This document shows, one piece after another, positions 35,838-45,785 of a stretch of DNA of 64,000 nt (its first letter is position 1; every line of letters begins with the position of its first letter). The DNA is from Terebella lapidaria. Taxonomy: Eukaryota > Annelida > Polychaeta > Terebellida > Terebellidae. The stretch covers positions 35,350,120-35,414,119 of the forward strand of contig OX424563.1 of assembly GCA_949152475.1 (NCBI GenBank). Reading direction: 5' to 3'. The position numbers and the translations under genes are program-made. The notes under the pieces were generated by a model. It did no database searches. It was not told the origin of the DNA and saw only the letters and a program-made list of their open reading frames with translations.

Positions 35838-36174
35838 TGTACAAATGGTACATCAAAGTTTGACAGCACGCGTCGACTATCGCAACCTTTAGGCAAAATC
35901 GCCACGCTCACATTCGTTGCACTAGATGCAAACTTTACAGAAAGTGAAACTGATTTAAGAGGGATTGAACCAGTTCACAGCAAGTATATACGACTTTTAC
36001 TAAAATATATCATAGAAATAAAATGTAGTAAGCTTGTTATTTACCCTGGTTAATATTGTTGGTAAAGATTGCCGTGGGTTGGTGATGTGCAAATGTAAAG
36101 TACGCTGAAAAACAAAACCCATAATTTTATGGCACTAATTTATTTTGTATACATGATGTGATTTACTCTATAAG
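35838..36174. other. Flank of the gypsy insertion, no gene
   Basis: Contains AGGCAAAATCGCCAC near 35891-35905, which resembles the LTR terminus and probably belongs to the older related element cut by the insertion. The rest is AT-rich with no coding frame. Confidence 0.45.
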
Positions 36175-36199
36175 CTACAGGATAGTAGGAATGGAAAGC
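36175..36199. repeat. Stranded single unit of the ~37-bp satellite
   Basis: CTACAGGATAGTAGGAATGG plus AAAGC, matching the satellite that resumes at 37113. It lies on the far side of the gag-like segment. Confidence 0.85.
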
Positions 36200-37112
36200 G
36201 GTTTTCCTTGCTTCACCACCAGGTGGAGCAAGGGGCTTAATTTCCGGGGACGCAGAACTTTTTCCCGGCGTGGTCATTTAAACGGCTGACCGCGACGGGA
36301 AAACATCGTTTTGACTTCGACTGGTTCTGACTTCAAGTAAAATGGGACGAAGAGGAAAGGCTGTCAACTATAAGAACCAGGCATGGAGGGAAAGCTGCGA
36401 GGCCCAAGGGAGACGGGGAGAAGCCATCTTGGACGGGGGCTACAGGGACCACAACTAAACCAGATCAAGAAACAACCGAAACGCTGCAAGAAGATATCCA
36501 GATGCTGAAGGACAAGATAGCCACAGAAAAGGAGCGACAGAAAGTGGAGATGATGGCCGACGAAAAACGCAGGCTACAGAAAGAACTGGATGCGCTCCGG
36601 GCGGAACGAAACACGTCCAAGGCGGAACGAAATGGCACAGTGCAAAGCCGAAGGTCAAGGTCGCCGCGAAGAAAGCAAGAACGTCAACAAACAAGTCTTA
36701 CGAGGGATGAACCTGGACAAGGACTTGTGAGCCAGATCCTGCAGGAGTTCAACGACCGATTCAACGATCGACCAAGACGATATGACATCAGCCCTGACTC
36801 TACGACATCCGCGAACGATGGGGCCATGGACGGGGCAAGTGTTGGTAAGGCCCTCAGCAGCGTTGACTGTAACTTGATGTCAGGTCACGTAAGGGTGCCA
36901 AACTCGAAAGGTCAAAAATCTGGAATGTTAAAGAAGTGTGGTGATATTGTACCTAAGCCACAGGTATGGGCACACACAGTGCTTGAGCATGATTTTGTCA
37001 GTAAGGACACAAAATTCAGCGAATTAGAGTTCGATCTTATAGCTGCAGGGGAGCTAGAAATAGCTCTAGATCAGAGCACAGGTAGAGCAGAACGTAACTT
37101 TACGCTGAAGCT
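36200..37112 (+). mobile_element. Gag-like fragment of an unidentified retroelement
   Basis: A ~913-bp segment lies between satellite units. From 36342 (MGRRGKAVNYKNQAWRE...) and then from about 36502 it encodes a charged, coiled-coil-like stretch (MLKDKIATEKERQKVEMM..., ELDALRAERN), an SR-like basic stretch (RRSRSPRRKQER), and a C-terminal block KPQVWAHTVLEHDFVSKDTKFSELEFD..AAGELEI. I associate that block with gag-like first ORFs of invertebrate retroelements, possibly DIRS-like; this is uncertain. It is broken and truncated, with no RT, recombinase or terminal repeat visible. GGAAAGC occurs at both borders (36193-36199 and 37113-37119), as a target duplication would. Confidence 0.5.
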
Positions 37113-38425
37113 GGAAAGCCTAAGAATATGTCTACAGGATAGTAGGAATGGAAAGCCTAAGACTATGTCTACAAGATAGTACGAATGGAAAGCCTAAGAA
37201 TATGTCTACAGGATAATAGGAGTGGGAAGCCTAAGAATATGTCTACAGGATTGTCGGAATGGAAGCCTGAGAATATGTCTACAGGATAGTAGGAATGGAA
37301 AGCCTAAGAATATGTCTACAGGATAATAAGAGTGGGAAGCCTAAGAATATGTCTAAAGGATAGTAGGAATGAAAAGCCTAAGAATATGTCTACAAGATAG
37401 TAGGAATGAAAAGCCTAAGAATATGTCTACAGGATAATAGGAGTGGGAAGCCTAAGAATATGTCTACAAGATAGTAGGAATGAAAAGCCTAAGAGTATTT
37501 CTACAGGATAGTAGGAATGGAAAGCCTAAGAATATGTCTACAAGATAGTAGGAATGAAAAGCCTAAGAGTATTTCTACAGGATAGTAGGAATGTGAAGCC
37601 TAAGAATATGTCTACAGGATAGTAGGAACGGAAAGCCTAAGAATATGTCTACAGGATAGTAGGAATGTGAAGCCTAAGAGTATGTCTGCAGGATAGTAGG
37701 AATGTGAAGCCTAAGAATATGTCTACAGGATAGTAGGAATGGAAAGCCTAAGAATATGTCTACAGGATAGTAGGAATGTGAAGCCTAAGAGTATTTCTAC
37801 AGGATAGTAGGAATGTGAAGCCTAAGAATATGTCTACAGGATAGTAGGAATGGAAAGCCTAAGAATATGTCTACAGGATAGTAGGAATGTGAAGCCTAAG
37901 AGTATTTCTACAGGATAGTAGGAATGTGAAGCCTAAGAATATGTCTACAGGATAGTAGGAACGGAAAGCCTAAGAATATGTCTACAGGATAGTAGGAATG
38001 TGAAGCCTAAGAGTATGTCTACAGGATAGTAGGAACGGAAAGCCTAAGAATATGTCTACAGGATAGTAGGAATGGAAAGCCTAAGAATATGTCTACAGGA
38101 TAGTAGGAATGAAAAGCCTAAGAATATGTCTACAGGATAGTAGGAATGGAAAGCCTAAGAATATGTCTACAGGATTGTCGGAATGGAAAGCCTAAGAATA
38201 TGTCTACAAGATAGTAGGAATGGAGAGCCTAAGAATATTTCTACAGGGTAGTAGGGATGGAAAACCCAAGAATATGTCTACAGGATAGTAGGAACGGAAA
38301 GCCTAAGAATATGTCTACAGGATAGTAGGAATGTGAAGCCTAAGAATATGTCTACAGGATAGTAGGAATGGAAAGCCCAAGAGTATTTCTACAGGATGGT
38401 AGGAATGGAAAACCTAAGAATACGT
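37113..38425. repeat. ~37-bp tandem satellite, about 35 copies
   Basis: The unit is GCCTAAGAATATGTCTACAG followed by GATAGTAGGAATGGAAA, with variants (AATGTGAA, AATGAAAA, GAGTATTTC, GGATAATAGGAGTGGG). The period is 36-37 bases. Alternating variants suggest a higher-order ~74-111-bp block in the middle of the array. It is non-coding apart from frames run into from the left. Confidence 0.95.
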
Positions 38426-39690
38426 CCGAGAGACATGTTTTTGTATATGACGTACATGGCAACTATTGTGAATATGATCTTTGGAACCACATGACAATTA
38501 TTGAATGTAATTATATGTATTGAGTCAGAGTCAGAGATTCCATATCCAATGATACCCAATTTGTCTGTATAACTGTTAATATATAGCCATCATTTTTGTG
38601 GCTTTCATTCACGAATATTTCGTGGATGTTGCTATTAATCTTGGTAGATTCATTACATTAGCCCGTGCAAAAATTCACTGGCCTGGGCAGACAGACCGAC
38701 CACATTTGCGACCAAACGCAGTTTGCGAGGTGTAAACCTCGTGTTCTCGCATCGCAGTGTCGTGACCTCACATCGCAGCCTTGTGTCCTCGCATCGACCC
38801 CTCGCATCGCAACCTCGCCCTCTCGCATCGACCTCTCGCAGCCTCGGGTGAAAATTTCAAGTCGAGACAACGAGGATGTAACATGGCAGCCATCGTACAC
38901 CATACCACTGGACCCCAAGGCCGGGAAGATCTACACAATACCTCTCGCGTTTTCCAGAAGATTCAGAACAACCTATGGCACAACACCCCCCCCCCCCCCC
39001 ACCACCACCACCACCAACGCCCCTATGGCAAATTCCTGGTACCGGGTAGTCATTTTCAAGTTACTGTAAACATCACTAAGCGTTGCCGTAATAAGCCACG
39101 TTTTTTCCTCAAATGATTATACCAATTTGATGTGGAACATTACTATATTTTGCAATCATTGGCAAGAGCAACATCCCCTTTCCCTTTTCCAAGGGGATCC
39201 GGCGATGAAATCAGCAGTGTAGTTGATGTGGTTTGTACCTAGACCTCCAGTGGCTGCTCTATCTCGGATGTCCGGATTGTCTCCAATATGTCCGAGATAT
39301 GATCCAGATACAGTTTTTGAGTCCGTGGACTTGGAACAGAGGTCTACCTATAGATAAGATAAAGCGCTTTGTGTTTTTTCTGGAGTCATGAATTGGGACT
39401 GACACGAAACGAAATGTAAGTAAATGCTGTGATTGTTTTTGGTCATTGTTGCAAAGTACGGCCACATTTTGAACATGTACTTTTTATCTGTCCACTTATA
39501 TCAGGCATTTGATTTAGGAAGATTTCGAGTGAATATTTTGGCAAATGTTTTCTTCGACATGTATATACGACACGTATTTGTTGCCGCCTCCCTCCCCCTA
39601 CATCGGCAGGCTCAGCGCTCCTATCAGTCAAGGGTAACAGTCAAGAAGGATTAGGCTTACACCAATGATTTTGTTTGTGACCGACGGCAA
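38426..39690. other. Intergenic stretch with simple repeats
   Basis: Contains a CCTCGCATCG-type array at 38716-38850, a run of 14 C followed by ACC triplets (38986-39016), and a short palindrome CACGAATATTTCGTG near 38611. No gene recognised. Confidence 0.5.
38716..38850. repeat. Degenerate array of CCTCGCATCG words
   Basis: Five to six units of roughly 20 bases (TCGCATCGCA.CCTC and variants), starting with a dyad GCGAGGT...ACCTCG. It resembles the palindromic-word arrays but with weaker dyad symmetry. Confidence 0.55.
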
Positions 39691-40216
39691 GAAGCATATT
39701 TTGATCATCCACATAACCTGTTGTTTCATCACGACTTGTTGTGTTAGCTTGCACAACAAGACGTGTTAACTTGAAAATATCACGTTAAGTTGTCTTAACA
39801 TGATAAACTCAGCAAGATGTTTTACAATATCAGAACAAGTCATCTTAACGTGAATTTATCACGTCAAGACGTCCTAAAGTGAACATTTAAATTTAAAGAC
39901 TACATGTCTTAATGTGTAAAATATCACACAAGGCGTCTTATCATAATATTTATCACGTTATTGTGTTGATAATTTTTACACATTATGACATCTAATCATC
40001 ATAAATTTTCATGTTAGGACGTCTTGTCGTGATAAATTTCACGTTAAGATGACTTGTTGTCATATATATATATATGAAATTGTAAGACATCTTGCTGAGT
40101 TTATCATATTAAGACAACTTAACGTGATATTTTCACGTTAACACGTTTTAACCTGAAAGTTAACACGACAAGCCGTGGAGAAACAACAGGTTATTTGGAT
40201 GATCAAAATATGCTTC
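39691..40216. mobile_element. Foldback element built from palindromic words
   Basis: GAAGCATATTTTGATCATCC at 39691 pairs with its exact reverse complement ending at 40216. The inverted arms continue for about 140 bases with few mismatches (AACCTGTTGTTTC, CACGTTAAGTTGTCTTAA and ATAAACTCAGCAAGATGT occur in both). The interior is made of 22-30-bp units around a palindrome with half-site CACGTTAAGAC. A TATATATATAT run lies near 40063. There is no coding capacity and no clear target duplication. Confidence 0.85.
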
Positions 40217-40389
40217 CATACGAAACCTTTATATCAGCCTCCTGATATCAGCCAGGGTATAAATGACTGAATAAACGACGATTCTTTTGCGCATTATCAT
40301 TGTACGCAAAATAACTCTGCATAAAGCGTCCATTACACAATTCGTGCAAATTTCCATGTTTGTATGCAGATGCCGAGCGTGTGAGTAAC

Positions 40390-40578
40390 ATGGCGCCGGA
40401 CACGAAGCCCGACACTGAGGTATATCGCCATGTGGATCTGAAGACGGTGCCAAGTTCACGCTGGGAAAGGCGATCTCCAGAATCTGAGGTTGAACGCCGG
40501 AATTGGAGGTTGAACGCCCGAATCAGAGGAAATCTCGTAAAGAAACAAAACGTTGTGAGGGAAAAGCCCTCAAAAGGT
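40390..40578 (+). CDS. Possible first exon of the FADS6 gene (uncertain)
   Basis: The ATG at 40390 lies in a good context (AACATGG) and opens MAPDTKPDTEVYRHVDLKTVPSSRW, a hydrophilic start of the kind FADS6 proteins have before their first conserved segment. The frame runs to a strong donor, AAAAG|GTACGT (40577/40578), but in phase 1, whereas the main FADS6 exon needs phase 0. An alternative donor GTT|GTGAGG near 40553 is in phase. Part of this frame (40455-40533) is a 79-bp sequence that recurs inverted before the main exon and contains a 20-bp tandem repeat, so the exon may end earlier or be spurious. cDNA would settle it. Confidence 0.3.
40455..40533 (+). repeat. 79-bp inverted repeat, left arm (partner 43354-43432)
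   Basis: Reverse complement of 43354-43432 with one mismatch seen. Inside, AATCTGAGGTTGAACGCCGG is repeated in tandem with small changes, period 20 bases. Confidence 0.9.
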
Positions 40579-42905
40579 ACGTAAAATCGTCCGTGTCATC
40601 GATATAACAGTGTGCATCAGTTATGCGAATGATCAATGTCCCTCGGTAGAACAAAAACTCCTCAGTATATCACACAGTTATCTGATAAATCGCGGCACAG
40701 TTTTAGGTACTGAAACAGGATCTAGGCGACATCACGCATCGAATGAATAAACCAGTTTCATTCACTAAATAACCAAATATAGTACTTGAGCTTGTGCAGA
40801 ATGGTTGTTTAGGTGCAAAAGACTTTATATCTGGCCAGATTTCCTGAATGTTTGGCGAAATTATTGAATATTCAACGTGAAATGAAACTAGGCTGCAACT
40901 CCACGAGTATGAGGGCTCATAAAAACGGCAACACCGGAATTTACGGAACAGAGTGACGAGTGCTACCAAGAACACATTGCTCTCAGGGTTTGATGACGTC
41001 TCTGCTTTGGTGATTTGGGGTTCATGACATACGAAATATACAGCCATGTGGTCTTATTCTTCGCACATGCACCCAAATTCAAGACCCGTTAGATTAGTGT
41101 CAAAGAAATATGCAAACATAACATAATATACATGCAAAGACAAAACTGTATCATCCCTATCTAAACGTACTCTTTCTATGCTTCACTTACTGCTACGTGT
41201 AGCGTTTGCCATTGTCTTCACATGTACGCAGACGAACAAGGCCAAAATAAATATTTATTTCGTTTGTGTCCCCTTGCGCGTCGTCTCAAACGTCGAGTGT
41301 CAGACTTTTTTTTGACTTTGAGGGTATTTTACAATCAGCGGCTACATTTCATTTTGTGTAGGTTAATTAGTGTCCCCAAAATGGCTGTATTAGTCACTAT
41401 GGTCAATGATTGCTTGCAGAAACCGATCAGGCAATGGATTGTAAAAACTACGAAGCAATCAATTAGGAAAAGATCCTTCACAAATTTATTCTTTTAAGAA
41501 TATTGTTCATGATAATACAGTAACACTGGTTGATAACAAGGAGAGTCGTCCAGTACACGATTTTGTAATTTCCAACAATGGCTTATCTCTTGCGGCGGAA
41601 GAAAGGACACTTGATTTTTCAATGATTCGGCCTTATTTCATTGATTAGCAGCAGATCATCCTCACAGAACCACATAGTGGAAAACTTGTTTTCTATATAA
41701 TATAGTTCCATGCGTGCGATATCTAGCTCTCTTGTTTGGAAAAATATGTGTTTATATAGTTGATATATTTGGAAGCTGCCAAAGTGTTTTGTAAAGATTT
41801 CTTTTATATTTATTTTTGATTGTTGCAATTGTTTTGGGTTATATTGTTATTTTCATATCACGTGTTCAACTTCTTATTGATCCAATAATTAGATTTTTTA
41901 ATATTTTGTATGTTTACTGTTTCAGATAAAATATATGTCTATCTTACAAAAAAACGTCTTATGGGAATGAAACCGAAAAACCGATACACAAAACAGGTAC
42001 TCCGAAATGAAAAGAAAACCAAGCTCCATACAACCAGTTACGAAGCATAACTGGGACGCAAACCGAAACATTTACTTTTTTACCTAAGTGAATTTCCCAC
42101 GTCTGCTACAAGTTTTCATGCCTAAATCAAGTAACCCGACCAATTAGCGCTCAAATTGGACCATAAGAATGGATTCATATACACCTGTATTTTGTCAATC
42201 CCCAAGTCTGTCCTTATCCAAGTAAACCTGCATGGGGGGGGGGGGGGGGGGAGTATGCAGGTATCAAGAAAAGTATACTAGTAGGCAGATACGATTTATT
42301 GATGAACAATAGTATTATTTGTCTCACACTGTATCAATACATCCAGCAAAATGATGATGGCATAAGGTAATAGTATTGATGTCCACGATATGCGTAGTAA
42401 ATTCTGAATAAACACATGCGGTCAACCAAATTAAACTGTTTTATACAAACTAGCAAACACATTACTCTTTCATTGCCACCCAATTCTACCTCATTATTGG
42501 AAATCATGGAGTTGCCGTCCTCAATACACATGGAGTTGCAGCTGTCAAATCGAAATGTGCTCATAAATCGTGTTTTATCAGATGATGTGTACATACTGAT
42601 GTCTCTGTTGTAGTATTAAGTTAACTAGTAACTATTTCTGTGCGTGAAACATGTGTATGTTGCCACATATCCCTTCGAAATGTTAAATTTGGTTGCAACT
42701 TCGCACTTCGTTTGCATACGGATAGTGACCCGTTATTTTGTGTCCCAGTTTACTGCCTGGTTTGTACATTCTCACACCAATCTTGCTTATTCCTGAAAGC
42801 CATATATGTTCGCATGCTCTATGGACACACTCTTTCATACCAATAATCGTTATGAAATACTGTATTCACCCAAAATCATAGGAGCTACTCACAATGTTTT
42901 GCTTT
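40579..42905. other. Probable FADS6 intron or intergenic DNA
   Basis: No coding frame recognised. Contains an 18-base G-run at about 42234-42251. Short frames on both strands lack family resemblance. Confidence 0.4.
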
Positions 42906-42913
42906 CTTTGCGC

Positions 42914-43344
42914 TAGGGCTTCAACAAGTACTCGGTTAACCGGTTACGGTTCGGTTACAGAGTGTAACCGGTTACAGATTTTGTGACCGGTTAAACGTGA
43001 ACGTACTTTGCACGCTAGTAATTAAGCCTAAAACCCTTCAAATCAGTCAAATTTCCGCCCAAACGCACTGAATTGGAGTGATTCATCACTCTCCGATCCA
43101 AATAGAATGTTTATTCATCATAATATTGCATACTTTCATGTAAAACCGACGTCTAATGTCAGGTTTTAGGCGGGATTTTGACCCGTTTTTGACACGGAGA
43201 TTTGATAAAATGCGAACTGCGAAAAAAAAAAGGTGTTTCTTTGGACAATATTTAGCTCTATATTTTTGGACGAGTAACCGGTCACGGTTCGGTTACAAGC
43301 TAACGAGTAACCGGTCACGAAATTTTGTATTCGTTGAAGCCCTA
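42914..43344. mobile_element. hAT-type MITE with perfect 8-bp target duplication
   Basis: The termini TAGGGCTTCAACAAGTAC and (reverse complement) TAGGGCTTCAACGAATAC form ~12-bp inverted repeats. CTTTGCGC stands on both sides (42906-42913 and 43345-43352), the 8-bp duplication known for hAT transposons. Subterminal TAACCGGT/ACCGGTTA words occur about six times near both ends, like the subterminal binding repeats of hAT elements. There is no transposase, so it was moved in trans. Confidence 0.9.
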
Positions 43345-43353
43345 CTTTGCGCC

Positions 43354-43432
43354 ATTTCCTCAGATTCGGGCGTTCAACCTCCAATTCCGGCGTTCAACCT
43401 CAGATTCTGGAGATCGCCTTTCCCAGCGTGAA
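43354..43432 (-). repeat. 79-bp inverted repeat, right arm
   Basis: Reverse complement of 40455-40533. It ends 17 bases before the likely acceptor of the main FADS6 exon. Confidence 0.9.
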
Positions 43433-43449
43433 GTTTCGCGGGCCTGCAG

Positions 43450-44466
43450 AAACGTGTGCGGGCAGTGGTGGCCTCGAGTTCGTGGTGGGAGCGGTACGGA
43501 CTGGACTGGGCTCACATAGCCGCTGCCCTGGCAATGGTCCCGCTCGGGCTGGGCTGTCTGGCGCGAGGTGGGCTCTGCCCCCAGCTATTGGGCGTCCTGC
43601 TCCTCGGCTGTTACCACGGCATCCTGTCGAACAAGTCTGGACACCTGGCGGCGCACGAAGCATTGGCCCGGTCCCCGACTGTCAACCGCCTGTGCATGCG
43701 ACTGTTCGTGGACTTTGTAGGCGGCTTCTCGTCCAAGTCAGCTGAAGATATTCACGTGAAGGTCCACCATCCACACACGAACATCATCGGGCTGGGAGAC
43801 TCCAGCACCTGGCGCGTCCCAAGCCTCAGCCGCGTGCCCTACATGTTCCTAGCACCCCTCCTCATGCCCATACTCATACCACTCGTGGCGCTACGGGAGC
43901 TGCTACCCACACGTAATTGGCTAGAACTAGTCACGTGGTTCGTACTGGCGTCGTCCGGTGTGACTTTCCATGTATTTCTCCTTGTTCACTTCTCGGGGTT
44001 CAGTGTCGCCGTGGCTGTGGCCTATCTCTTGCTCTACCGCACTCTCCTCTCCATCCCATACATCCACATCAACATCTTCCAGCACATCGGCCTTCCCATG
44101 TTCTCACAGAGTCACCGACCGGTGCGGATCTACCAGATGTCTGAGGGCGTGCTCAACCTGCGCAGTCACTGGTTCCTGGACTTCACGTTCGGTCACAGTT
44201 TGATCAGCTGTCACGTGGAGCACCATCTCTTCCCGCGGCTCTCTGACAACATGTGTCTCAAGGTCAAGCCGGTGGTGCGCCAGTATTTGCTTGAGAACCA
44301 GCTACAGTACCACGAGGCCTCGTACATCAGTCGGCTCGGAGTCTTCCTCAGAGACTATGACACCCTGATGGTGGACGCTCCGCCTATCACCCATCACCCA
44401 ACTCTGACTTATTCAGTTTACCACGTAACCATGCTACTTGTCTTGTACTTGAGCTCTGTAGTTTGA
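43450..44466 (+). CDS. FADS6: Fatty acid desaturase 6, main (terminal) exon
   Basis: Membrane fatty acid desaturase of the FADS6 type, a di-iron ER-membrane enzyme expected to put a double bond into an acyl chain; the exact substrate of FADS6 is not established. The 338 residues carry all three histidine boxes: HLAAHE (about residue 65), HVKVHH (about 102) and HVEHH (about 255), with hydrophobic segments between. Diagnostic stretches shared with vertebrate FADS6 include SSWWERYG, NIFQHIGLPMFS, ISCHVEHHLFPRLSDNMCLK and a C-terminal APPIT. There is no in-frame ATG before the conserved start, and a stop lies upstream, so an earlier exon must supply the N-terminus. The likely acceptor is CCTGCAG|AAACG at 43449/43450, phase 0. 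The stop is TGA at 44464. Vertebrate proteins are only slightly longer, so little is missing. Confidence 0.93.
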   Translation, partial: KRVRAVVASSSWWERYGLDWAHIAAALAMVPLGLGCLARGGLCPQLLGVLLLGCYHGILSNKSGHLAAHEALARSPTVNRLCMRLFVDFVGGFSSKSAEDIHVKVHHPHTNIIGLGDSSTWRVPSLSRVPYMFLAPLLMPILIPLVALRELLPTRNWLELVTWFVLASSGVTFHVFLLVHFSGFSVAVAVAYLLLYRTLLSIPYIHINIFQHIGLPMFSQSHRPVRIYQMSEGVLNLRSHWFLDFTFGHSLISCHVEHHLFPRLSDNMCLKVKPVVRQYLLENQLQYHEASYISRLGVFLRDYDTLMVDAPPITHHPTLTYSVYHVTMLLVLYLSSVV

Positions 44467-44698
44467 TTCCACAAGAAATTTTCAACTGTACACTTTGTGT
44501 TGTGTCTTTCGTGCTTCAATATCATGCAGAGGATGGCATTTTGCCAGTTCGCCAATTCTCGAATATTTTCTCAAAGTTCACTACTTCAAAATAGCTTTAT
44601 GACGAATTTAAGGATGACCTTGAGTTTGATCGTCACTGACCTTAAGGTTGCTTATCAGCTAGCATTCATACCTTTTCAGTCGATTAAACATGTTTCAT

Positions 44699-44989
44699 TT
44701 GCCTAATTCAAGAAAAAGTCGATAATTATACTGATCCAGATGTTAAACAGTATCTATCACATGTAAATTACATATTAAACAGACATCGTGTTATGGTGCC
44801 GTAGTTTCTTAGCTATGGTTAGATTAATCATCGTAGAAAAATAATCCACTGACTGATTTAAGGATTACTTAAAATTGGTGATAATTTAATGATCAAATTG
44901 GTATGTTCTATGTCACCCGCAGCACTTGAAAATACATGGGACAAAAGAAATTGATTGCCAACTGTATAATTTACGTCCGTTTTAGGTGG
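44699..44989 (+). repeat. Dispersed repeat, left part, interrupted by the BEL element
   Basis: Matches 59213-59480 (for example AAAAAGTCGATA.TTATACT, TTGATGATCAAATTGGTATGTT-like and CACCCGCAG/CATCCGCAG). It continues after the BEL insertion at 51736. Confidence 0.85.
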
Positions 44990-45745
44990 TGTTGCCCTCG
45001 TCAGTGAGAGCAAGTGTTTACACGTGTTTGTGTTTATATTTCTGTGTACGTACATGTGCTTTTGTTTGTTTATTCTTGTATTGTATCCATGTTATTACCA
45101 CTTCCTGGAAGTCAGGCGAGTCTCAGGCGCGTATATATAAAGCCGAGTAGTCAGAATTGGGTTCTCTTTGTCAAGGTTTAACAGTCAATGCGGCCATGTT
45201 GTCTTTTTCACATATTTTCAAGGTTACTCCAAGGCTAATATGTTTACAGAGGTGAGAACATTGTTATATGTCTACTATTTGTCAGGATTTCAATCTATGT
45301 TTGGATACTGTCTCTAGTTTATTTCTTTAAAAGACGTGTAGATTTCTATATTGTTCGAATGTTCAACTCGTAATATTTCTTGTGGGTGATTATACTTGTG
45401 GGCAATAGTTTGAATATGTGCCATGAATTATCACGTTATTGAGTAGACATGCAATTGCTCTGGCACTTGTACTGTGTTTTCAGACCGCTGTATTGTACCC
45501 GACTCTTTTGTCTGATGCCGAACGATTTTGTGAGTCATTTCCCAGTATACTTTGTAAATATTCTAATCTCGATCATAGGTCATTGCAAATTAGAGATATA
45601 TGTTATTCAGCCTTTCAATTTTGTGTCAAAATTGTGTCTGTGTGTTCTTTCTTGGTGTGTTTTTGTCCTTTGTAGATTCACCGGATTTCTCCAATAAATC
45701 TGTGTGCATACATGAGTGAGCGTCGTTCTGTCGGGCAATACAACA
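44990..45745 (+). repeat. 5' LTR of the BEL element
   Basis: 756 bp. Contains a TATA box (TATATATAA, 45132-45140) about 30 bases before GAATTGGGTTC, a likely transcription start region, and an AATAAA near 45694. Confidence 0.93.
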
Positions 45746-45785
45746 GTGAATAAAATCGGGCAACAACTCAACGCAAGTCGTCAAA

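Noticed and set aside
43456-43458. GTG at 43456 as the FADS6 start
   Set aside because: Animal genes start at ATG, conserved FADS6 residues lie right at this point, and an acceptor CCTGCAG is just upstream, so this is exon interior.
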